Assembly: GCA_002353225.1 (NCBI GenBank)
Contig: DEJF01000063.1
Location: 29,789 to 43,000 of the forward strand
Length of the DNA: 13,212 nt
Origin: Prevotella sp. UBA2755
GTDB lineage: Bacteria > Bacteroidota > Bacteroidia > Bacteroidales > Bacteroidaceae
Reading direction: 5' to 3'
Shown piece after piece: positions 1 to 4,731 of this stretch. The notes below the pieces were generated by a model that saw nothing but the letters and a program-made list of their open reading frames with translations, ran no database searches and was not told where the DNA came from. Position 1 is the first letter of the stretch; the number at the start of each line of letters is the position of its first letter. The translations under genes and the position numbers were made by a program.

Positions 1-161
1 TCTATCTTCTGTGCCTCCACCTCGTTACGTGGTCCGTCCTGATAGAGGTACAGATGGGAGGGACGTGCCTTCTTAATCGCCTCAAAGGTTCTCTTGAGTG
101 TCTCTTGCCGCGTGAAGAAAATCAGCAACACAGCGACATCGTTTTCTGCAGGATATTTCAT
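1..161 (-). CDS. Glycosyltransferase, N-terminal part (runs off the window)
   Basis: Only the first 53 codons are visible; the gene continues beyond the left edge. It starts MKYPAENDVAVLLIFFTRQ and runs on to an LYLYQDGPR stretch near residues 37-45. A hydrophobic beta strand followed by an R-x-x-x-L-x-x-T helix and then a strand ending in DGPR is the usual opening of a GT-A glycosyltransferase of the family 2-like/HlpA-like type, where the strand ending in SDGP or QDGP lies by the nucleotide-sugar site. The catalytic part is outside the window, so the donor sugar cannot be guessed. The start is the ATG at 159-161, 55 bases after the flippase stop, so the two are probably co-transcribed for surface polysaccharide synthesis. 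The spacer between them is a heptad repeat array. Confidence 0.7.
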   Translation of the reverse strand, partial: MKYPAENDVAVLLIFFTRQETLKRTFEAIKKARPSHLYLYQDGPRNEVEAQKI

Positions 162-163
162 TA

Positions 164-226
164 TACTTTTAACTTTTGACCTTTGACCTCAGCCCTTAGC
201 CCTTAGCCCTTAGCCCTTAGACCTTT
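164..226. repeat. Heptanucleotide repeat array (nine 7-base units)
   Basis: Read on the plus strand, the sequence splits into nine consecutive 7-base units: tactttt, aactttt, gaccttt, gacctca, four exact copies of gccctta (192-219), then gaccttt. The array fills the whole spacer between the flippase and the glycosyltransferase. The flippase stop codon (217-219) is itself part of a repeat unit. The units are related (the outer ones are degenerate), which suggests slippage or expansion of a heptamer. It resembles the short tandem heptamers (STRR) described in cyanobacteria. A second array lies at 8971-9005. Confidence 0.85.
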
Positions 227-1695
227 AAAAACTGCACACAGTCATCCATCATCTTCACCTTCAGCAGTCGCATGACAGCGGCATAGAGGAGGATAGCAAG
301 GAGGATGCGGACGAACAGCAACAGATAGATATTGGTGATGCCTTGGGTAATCACCCAGATACCAGCCATGAGGGCGGCACTGATCATGGCGAAGGGGATC
401 GTGTCCTTGCAGACATCCCACAGACGGACACCAATCAACTTGTTGGCATATCCTTGCCATGCCATCAGCCAGATGATATTCAGAATCGTATAGGCACCAA
501 CCACGGTGATAATACCATACTGGTAGGTGAGGAAGATAAGTGCCATCTGCAACACAATCTGTGAGATATTCAACCACATGTTGATGTCACTGCGTCCCTG
601 ACTGATAATCAGGTTCTTATACAAAGAGTAGAAGGGCATGAAGGCTCCTCCGATACAGAGGATGCGCAGGATGGGGACACACGCTTCCCACTTAGGACCG
701 ATGGTGGAGAGGATAAACTCATGAGCCACCAGTGAGAGTCCGAACATAGCAGGGAATGCGAGGAATGCGGTGAAGCGCAGCATCTTACGGAAGACACGTA
801 TCTCGTTGAACATCGAACTTTCCCCCTCCCTTGGGAGGGCAGGGGTGGGGTCACCCCCTCTCACCTCTACCAATACTGGTTGTGCCACTTGCTCGATACT
901 GCCACTGACCAGTTGGTATGCCATCGTGTTCCATTTGAATGCTTGGAAGAAGTTACCCACCACCTGTGGGGTCCTCGTAAACAGTTTTCCGAAGATGAAG
1001 GTCAGGATGTTGTTGTTGACGGTATTGATGATCATCGTTACCAGGATGTTCATCGAGAACTTAAACGTGCGACGGATAGGGGAGAAATCGACGCTCAACG
1101 TGGGTCGCCATGGTACGAAGAAGAAACGTCCGATGACCAGGATAGCGGCATTCACCACCTGTTGCCACGCAAGACTCCAATAGGAATAACCATTGAAGGC
1201 GAGGGTGACAGCGACAATACCTGAGCAGACCAGTGCGCAACTGTTGACAATGGTGATCTCACGATTCATCATGTTCTTCGTCATATAGGCATTCGTCGAG
1301 ATACCGAACGACGAGATGAGGAAGGCAAGGAAGATGAAACGTGACAGGTCGGTCAGACAGGGCTGCTCGAAGAACAGGGCGATCCAAGGGGCGACAGCAA
1401 ACAGCACCAGATAGATACAGATGCTGGCAAGGATATTAAACCAAAAGACGGCATTATAGTCGTTGTCCTTCGGCTCCTTCATATTCACGATAGCCGTAGA
1501 GAATCCACTCGACTGCAGGTTACCTGCTATCGCTGAGAAAATGGCAATCATACCAATAGGAGCCCACTCCGCTGGTGTGATCATACGTCCCAGCAGAATG
1601 CCGATCACCACGTTCAGCACCTGTGTGGCACCACTGTTCAGGACTCCCCAGAAGAGTCCCCGTGCCGTCCGCTCCTTCAGATTCTCTGTACTCAT
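217..1695 (-). CDS. Wzx-type polysaccharide flippase (PST/MOP superfamily)
   Basis: A 492-residue multi-pass membrane protein that should move lipid-linked glycan repeat units across the inner membrane. The N-terminus (MSTENLKERTARGLFWGVLN, then many hydrophobic segments) and the R-x-x-R-K-x-L-R-F-T helix after the mid loop match the Polysacc_synt_3/WzxC-like branch. I chose the ATG at 1693-1695 rather than the upstream ATG at 1728. A good promoter (1704-1734) has its TAnnTTTG box 8 bases before 1695, so the longer start would lie upstream of transcription. The transcript would have almost no leader. Residues ~280-294 (GGDPTPALPREGESS) do not look like family sequence: they are encoded by a palindromic repeat element at about 818-862 inserted in frame in a loop between membrane helices. 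The following gene is a glycosyltransferase, which supports a role in capsule or exopolysaccharide export. Confidence 0.88.
   Translation of the reverse strand: MSTENLKERTARGLFWGVLNSGATQVLNVVIGILLGRMITPAEWAPIGMIAIFSAIAGNLQSSGFSTAIVNMKEPKDNDYNAVFWFNILASICIYLVLFAVAPWIALFFEQPCLTDLSRFIFLAFLISSFGISTNAYMTKNMMNREITIVNSCALVCSGIVAVTLAFNGYSYWSLAWQQVVNAAILVIGRFFFVPWRPTLSVDFSPIRRTFKFSMNILVTMIINTVNNNILTFIFGKLFTRTPQVVGNFFQAFKWNTMAYQLVSGSIEQVAQPVLVEVRGGDPTPALPREGESSMFNEIRVFRKMLRFTAFLAFPAMFGLSLVAHEFILSTIGPKWEACVPILRILCIGGAFMPFYSLYKNLIISQGRSDINMWLNISQIVLQMALIFLTYQYGIITVVGAYTILNIIWLMAWQGYANKLIGVRLWDVCKDTIPFAMISAALMAGIWVITQGITNIYLLLFVRILLAILLYAAVMRLLKVKMMDDCVQFLKV
818..862. repeat. Palindromic repeat element A, in frame inside the flippase gene
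   Basis: There are two adjacent hairpins. The first is CCCTCCC (824-830), TT, GGGAGGG (833-839). The second is GGGGTG (842-847) pairing with CACCCC (852-857). The C/G-runs stand out against the surrounding coding sequence. On the coding strand the element yields the peptide GGDPTPALPREGE. This type of sequence is familiar to me as a dispersed repeat that turns up in unrelated genes of Bacteroidetes and other bacteria. The boundaries are approximate. The insertion keeps the reading frame. Confidence 0.7.
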
Positions 1696-1703
1696 TTGAG
1701 GGA

Positions 1704-1734
1704 CAAAGGTAGTGCAAATCGAACGCAAAACAAA
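1704..1734 (-). promoter_or_regulatory. Promoter of the flippase gene (Bacteroidetes sigma type)
   Basis: On the minus strand TTTG (1731-1734) is followed by 19 bases and then TACCTTTG (1704-1711), an exact match to TTTG-N19/21-TAnnTTTG. Eight bases separate the box from the ATG at 1695, so the transcript would be leaderless or nearly so. The 37-base stretch including the box matches the promoter of the phosphatase gene (4689-4725) at 32 of 37 positions. Confidence 0.8.
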
Positions 1735-1792
1735 ATAAAATACAGAAATTTTATTTTTTTTGCTGAGATGCAGCCTACTTTCGACCGAAGGT

Positions 1793-1824
1793 CAAAGGTA
1801 CGATTAAGTGAGAAGAAAACCAAA
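1793..1824 (-). promoter_or_regulatory. Distal leftward promoter
   Basis: On the minus strand TTTG (1821-1824), 20 bases, then TACCTTTG (1793-1800). It lies about 90 bases upstream of the proximal flippase promoter and would give a second, longer flippase transcript. The 32-base core is 28/32 identical to the rightward nhaC promoter at 2116-2147, with the first 16 bases exact, so the two copies form an inverted repeat. Confidence 0.65.
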
Positions 1825-1857
1825 TTTTATTTGAGTTTTATTCATCAAAAACAAGTC

Positions 1858-1940
1858 GACAGCGAGCGCTGCTGACTTTGGTACCGCCCGCTGTCAATAT
1901 TAGCAGCGCCCGCTGCTAATAACAGCAGCGTCCGCCTTGT
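1858..1940. repeat. Cluster of AGCAGCG/CGCTGCT palindromes (REP-like)
   Basis: The strongest element is a perfect inverted repeat with 11-base arms and a 2-base centre: TATTAGCAGCG (1898-1908), CC, CGCTGCTAATA (1911-1921). Around it lie further partial copies: GACAGCG (1858-1864) pairs with CGCTGTC (1889-1895), AGCGAGCGCT sits at 1861-1870, and CAGCAGCGTCCGC follows from about 1923. An outer ACAAG (1851-1855) and CTTGT (1936-1940) could close the whole. The cluster lies in otherwise AT-rich intergenic DNA. It could fold as a multi-arm structure in DNA or RNA. There is no coding frame and no CRISPR-like regular spacing. Confidence 0.7.
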
Positions 1941-1974
1941 CACCAGAAAGAACGTTACATTCACCCCGTTACCC

Positions 1975-2008
1975 CCATTGTTTCCCCCTGAAACAACGGC
2001 ACTTTTTC
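1975..2008 (+). terminator. Stem-loop with T-run, possible terminator
   Basis: TTGTTTC (1978-1984), loop CCCCT, GAAACAA (1990-1996). One mismatch further out, CC (1975-1976) pairs with GG (1998-1999), and a T5 run follows from about 2003. The shape suits a rho-independent terminator on the plus strand, but I see no plus-strand gene upstream of it. The only candidate would be an RNA covering the palindrome cluster. The hairpin is seen; the function is a guess. Confidence 0.3.
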
Positions 2009-2088
2009 CTCATAAAGACGCTTCCTTTATACCTTAAGTGCCCTTATAAGATGATAAAAATCTATTGAAATCCTTGCGACTTTCAGTA

Positions 2089-2106
2089 GTATTTTGAGAG
2101 AAATAC
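2089..2106. promoter_or_regulatory. Small inverted repeat just upstream of the nhaC promoter
   Basis: GTATTT (2089-2094), six bases, AAATAC (2101-2106). It ends 10 bases before the TTTG box of the nhaC promoter, where an activator or repressor site could lie. Six-base arms are short, so chance is possible. Confidence 0.25.
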
Positions 2107-2115
2107 CAGATTTAG

Positions 2116-2147
2116 TTTGGTTTTCTTCTCATTTCTTCGTACCTTCG
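2116..2147 (+). promoter_or_regulatory. Promoter of the nhaC remnant
   Basis: TTTG (2116-2119), 20 bases, TACCTTCG (2140-2147; one change from TAnnTTTG). The ATG follows 17 bases later at 2165. TTTGGTTTTCTTCTCA at 2116-2131 is an exact reverse complement of 1809-1824 in the leftward distal promoter. Confidence 0.65.
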
Positions 2148-2164
2148 CAACGAAACAGAAAAGT

Positions 2165-2533
2165 ATGGAGAAGATACCACATCCACTGATTGCTATTATC
2201 CCTATCGTGGTACTGATAGGGTTCCTTGCTGTTGTCATTGTGCTCTTTGGCAGTGACTCGCTGAGCGGAGGCAGTCAGATAACCCTGTTGATGGGTATGG
2301 CTGTGTGTGTAAGTCTGTCGATGGTTGTGTATCGGACTCCATGGAAGATCTTTGAAAAACAAATCAAGGCGACCATAGGGGAGGTGAGCATCACCTTGCT
2401 GATATTGTTATGTGTAGGTATGCTGGCAGGCTCGTGGATGATCAGTGGCATCGTACCGACGTTGATATATTATGGTGTACAGATCATGTCGCCTCGCAAG
2501 TACTGGATGTTTATCGGGAGTTACTCTAACTGA
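2165..2533 (+). pseudogene. nhaC: nhaC 5' fragment (Na+/H+ antiporter, N-terminal ~110 residues)
   Basis: The 122-codon frame opens MEKIPHPLIAIIPIVVLIGF and has three hydrophobic helices. It includes the NhaC-type stretch GSWMISGIVPTLIYYGVQIM near residues 91-110 (G-x-W-x-x-S-G-x-V-P-x-L-I-Y-Y-G). NhaC proteins usually have about 450-500 residues and 10 or more helices, so roughly three quarters are absent. Family-like sequence ends around residue 112 (about base 2500) and the frame then stops at 2531-2533. The matching 3' end lies in the same orientation at 4461-4682, with a metalloprotease gene between. The start at 2165 is set by the promoter; the longer frame upstream would begin inside the promoter. 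The short product could still be made but cannot be a working antiporter. Confidence 0.85.
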
Positions 2534-2541
2534 TTAACTCC
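2517..2541. other. Inverted repeat at the left nhaC/protease junction
   Basis: GGAGTTA (2517-2523) and TAACTCC (2535-2541) are perfect 7-base arms around an 11-base loop. The repeat covers the stop of the nhaC fragment and abuts the protease stop codon (2542-2544). It could serve as a terminator stem for either converging transcript, although there is no T-run, or it could mark the breakpoint. Confidence 0.45.
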
Positions 2542-4338
2542 TTATTTAATCATGATTTTCTTACCATTCTTGATGACCAAGCCTTTGTAGCCCTCGGTCA
2601 CACGCTCACCTGCCAGATTGTAGGTGGCATTGTCGGTGTCTCTTACCTCTTCCGTCTTGCTTCTTACGTCAACGATACCCGTAGGTGTGGCCTCCGTACT
2701 GGCATCGAAACTGATGACACCGTCTTGCTCCTTGATGTTGAAGAGGTTGATAGCCGCTCCCTTTTCGTTCCATACCTCATTGGTGGATGGCGACAGGTTG
2801 GCTGTGCTGATAGGACTGCCGCCCAGCAGTTGCACACACTCCTGTCCTACGAAGTTGTTTGGCTGGTTCTTGGTGAAACTCTGGGGGTCGGATGTATCGA
2901 TGCGCCATACCAGCAGACCATGCTTTGGCAGCGTCCTGTCCCATCCCTCTTTCTGGCGGTTCTCCACATAGAACACCTCCCCTTCCTTTGCCGACTTCAC
3001 GATATAGGCGGTGTTGTTGGTATGGAAGGGTTTCAGCTGATAGTTGCCAGCCTTGTCCAGTACCGTGATGGTCTCGTCTGCCATTCCCAGCACATGACGC
3101 TCGAAGGCGCTGTAGCCCACCGGTGCCAGTCCATGCTCAAAGTCACAACCCTCATCCATGACATCATAGCCGAGTGGTGTCTCCGCAGTTGGAAGACTGT
3201 TGTCGGTCTGGTAGTGGTCGGCAAGTCCTAACACATGACTGAACTCATGACACATGGTACCGATGCCGTCAAGATAGGCATGCTTGTCGGCTTCAGCCTC
3301 TCTGTCCAGAATCTCCATACCGCAGGCATAGCGTCCGAACTTCTTGCCGTTATACAGGGGGAAGCCATACTTTTCCGACCTGCACTGCGTGTCGGTATCT
3401 TTTACCTTCGTCGAGAAGTCGTCGGCATGGGGCCACATCAACTTCGGGTTATTGCCCACCACAAAACTGCCATATCCTGCGAAGATGACATATACCAAAT
3501 CGATGAAACCGTCGTTGTTCAGGTCGTAGTTGCTGAAGTCTACCTTGACCTTGTTCTCTAACTGCTCCATCACCGCCTTCAAGATGTCGACGCAATTAGC
3601 ATCAAATTCCGCTCTTGCTTTACCTTTCTCGTCCTTTGGCCAGGGAAACAGGCAGGAATAGTCGATGGTGATAGGTCCCACCACGTCGAAGGTAGGGTCG
3701 AAGATTCCCATGGAGTTGTCATAGAAATAGTCACGCACACTGCCTCTGATCTCATAGGGATATACTGTCTTCGAGGCATCTTTATAGTTCTTCTCACTGG
3801 TCAGCTTAGTATAGAACGCCACCGGGTCGTCAATTTTAAACGACCGGTCGTTCCAGTTGCATAACACCACCAGTCCCTTGAAATTATTATAGTCGACACG
3901 CTCAGACAAGGTGCCAGGGGTGATGGCACGGTGCTGCCCACCCTGCAGACTCCCAGGGTTGAGGCGGTACATCTTGCTCACCAGCTTCTTCCATCGCTTG
4001 CCGGCCTCCGACATCGGGGCACATACCATCTTCTGAGTACCTTCGAGGAACATCCTCTCCTTGGCAGTGCGCCGGTCGGCATCCTTTGCCACGAACGGTG
4101 TTGCCTTCAGATCACCATCCTCTACCGTGGCATAGCGGTAGAAACCGTCATCACCCTTGACGACCGTATAGCCGTCTGTGGTGGTCATAAAACTATGGAA
4201 CTCGTCACCCTGCATCACCAGTGCCACCGTCGTTCCGTCTGGTTGTTTCACGTCAACAGGTGTCTTGTATCCCGGACGTGCCGTCAGTACTGTTGCCTGC
4301 AGCAGTACCAGTGCCCATAAGATAAATCTTTTTCTCAT
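2542..4338 (-). CDS. Secreted M6-family (immune inhibitor A-like) zinc metalloprotease
   Basis: A 598-residue predicted secreted protease. From the ATG at 4336-4338 it begins MRKRF followed by a hydrophobic stretch ending LTA-RPG, a typical Sec signal peptide of about 20 residues. A longer in-frame start at 4383 would put the signal peptide internally and lie upstream of the promoter. The zinc motif HEFSHVLGLADHY (residues 364-376) has the HExxHxxGxxD arrangement of M6 peptidases: H364, H368 and D374 as ligands, E365 as catalytic base. It is followed by the Met-turn GYDVMDEG (~390-397). DLNNDGFID (272-280) is an EF-hand-like calcium loop. The last 26 residues (YNLAGERV...GLVIKNGKKIMIK) match the C-terminal tail common on Bacteroidales exported proteins, possibly a type IX secretion or surface-anchoring signal. 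Substrates are unknown; host or dietary protein is likely for the family. The gene sits inside a split nhaC and carries its own promoter. Confidence 0.9.
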   Translation of the reverse strand: MRKRFILWALVLLQATVLTARPGYKTPVDVKQPDGTTVALVMQGDEFHSFMTTTDGYTVVKGDDGFYRYATVEDGDLKATPFVAKDADRRTAKERMFLEGTQKMVCAPMSEAGKRWKKLVSKMYRLNPGSLQGGQHRAITPGTLSERVDYNNFKGLVVLCNWNDRSFKIDDPVAFYTKLTSEKNYKDASKTVYPYEIRGSVRDYFYDNSMGIFDPTFDVVGPITIDYSCLFPWPKDEKGKARAEFDANCVDILKAVMEQLENKVKVDFSNYDLNNDGFIDLVYVIFAGYGSFVVGNNPKLMWPHADDFSTKVKDTDTQCRSEKYGFPLYNGKKFGRYACGMEILDREAEADKHAYLDGIGTMCHEFSHVLGLADHYQTDNSLPTAETPLGYDVMDEGCDFEHGLAPVGYSAFERHVLGMADETITVLDKAGNYQLKPFHTNNTAYIVKSAKEGEVFYVENRQKEGWDRTLPKHGLLVWRIDTSDPQSFTKNQPNNFVGQECVQLLGGSPISTANLSPSTNEVWNEKGAAINLFNIKEQDGVISFDASTEATPTGIVDVRSKTEEVRDTDNATYNLAGERVTEGYKGLVIKNGKKIMIK

Positions 4339-4354
4339 ATTCTTTAATTTTCTG

Positions 4355-4386
4355 CAAAGATAAAGAGATTTTTTGGGAAACACAAT
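4355..4386 (-). promoter_or_regulatory. Promoter of the M6 protease gene
   Basis: On the minus strand TATCTTTG (4355-4362) is an exact TAnnTTTG box, 16 bases before the ATG at 4338. The upstream element is weaker: ATTG about 20 bases further up instead of TTTG. Confidence 0.6.
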
Positions 4387-4407
4387 GTTTTATAATAAAA
4401 AAACATT
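4384..4407. promoter_or_regulatory. Inverted repeat between two divergent promoters
   Basis: AATGTTTT (4384-4391) and AAAACATT (4400-4407) are perfect 8-base arms with an 8-base AT-rich centre. They lie between the leftward protease promoter and the rightward TATCTTTG box. The position suits an operator that controls both directions, but the sequence is AT-rich enough for chance. Confidence 0.35.
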
Positions 4408-4485
4408 ATCTTTGCATACATGAGAACAACACTTTCCTTCGAGGGCTTTGTTGCCTATGACTTCGGACCCTTGAGCGCCTGCTGA
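4407..4485 (+). pseudogene. Rightward promoter box plus truncated start of an unknown gene
   Basis: TATCTTTG (4407-4414) is followed five bases later by ATG (4420-4422) and a frame reading MRTTLSFEGFVAYDFG, closing with TGA at 4483-4485. From about 4461-4470 on, the DNA is nhaC 3' sequence in another frame. The first ~13-16 codons are therefore probably the head of a gene that once stood divergently next to the protease and was cut when this block joined nhaC. I do not recognise the protein. The upstream element of the promoter is poor. Confidence 0.45.
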
Positions 4486-4682
4486 GCCGAACTACTGAAG
4501 ATGCCGCCACAGTGACCTCTGTACTGATCCCCTGGAATACTTGTGGTATGACACAAGCGACAGTATTGGGTGTCCCTACGTTGACGTATCTGCCTTATTG
4601 CTTCTTTAATCTGCTGAGTCCCCTTATGTCTGTCTTCATCGCTGCCATCGGATGGCGAATTGTGAGAACCAAACAAAAATAA
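4461..4682 (+). pseudogene. nhaC: nhaC 3' fragment (Na+/H+ antiporter, C-terminal ~70 residues)
   Basis: This frame has no start codon of its own. After a stop at 4458-4460 it reads LRTLERLLSRTTEDAATVTS, then VLIPWNTCGMTQATVLGVPT, LTYLPYCFFNLLSPLMSVFI, and ends at TAA 4680-4682. The SRTxEDxxTVTSVLxPWNTCG block and the YLPYCFFNLxSPLM helix are the conserved end of NhaC antiporters. It lies in the same orientation as the 5' fragment at 2165-2533. About 280 residues of the transporter are missing between the two. The homology starts somewhere in 4461-4476. Confidence 0.85.
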
Positions 4683-4694
4683 ATAAGATTTTAT

Positions 4695-4725
4695 TTTGTA
4701 TTTCTCCCGATTTGCACTACCTTTG
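4695..4725 (+). promoter_or_regulatory. Promoter of the phosphatase operon
   Basis: TTTG (4695-4698), 19 bases, TACCTTTG (4718-4725), an exact consensus match. The ATG follows six bases after the box, so the transcript is probably leaderless. The stretch from 4689 is 32/37 identical to the flippase promoter, including 17 consecutive identical bases at the downstream end. Confidence 0.8.
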
Positions 4726-4731
4726 CACAAT

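Larger units (their letters stand above)
1696..2164. other. 469-base non-coding region between flippase and nhaC fragment
   Basis: No credible gene lies here. It holds two leftward promoters (1704-1734, 1793-1824), the AGCAGCG palindrome cluster (1858-1940), a C-rich stretch with a hairpin (about 1965-2008), a small inverted repeat (2089-2106) and the rightward promoter (2116-2147). The 16-base inverted repeat 1809-1824/2116-2131 brackets the middle 290 bases. Confidence 0.75.

Noticed and set aside
1696..1728. Longer flippase start (11 extra residues)
   Set aside because: The clear promoter box at 1704-1711 lies inside that extension, so the upstream ATG would not be transcribed from it. 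The MSTENLKERT start fits the family.
1858..1940. CRISPR-like repeat array
   Set aside because: The repeats are palindromic, partial and irregularly spaced, with no uniform spacers and no cas gene in the window.
2117..2164. Longer nhaC reading frame from 2117
   Set aside because: It would begin within the promoter's TTTG element; the MEKIPHPL start at 2165 matches NhaC-type N-termini.
2624..3561. Plus-strand open frames across the protease gene
   Set aside because: They are shadows of a well-supported M6 protease on the minus strand; their translations show no recognisable domain or signal.
4339..4383. Longer protease start at 4383
   Set aside because: It would place the signal peptide inside the protein and lies upstream of the TATCTTTG box.
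2165..4682. Simple transposon insertion into nhaC
   Set aside because: No transposase is present, I see no terminal repeats or target duplication flanking the block, and about 280 nhaC codons are missing rather than merely interrupted.
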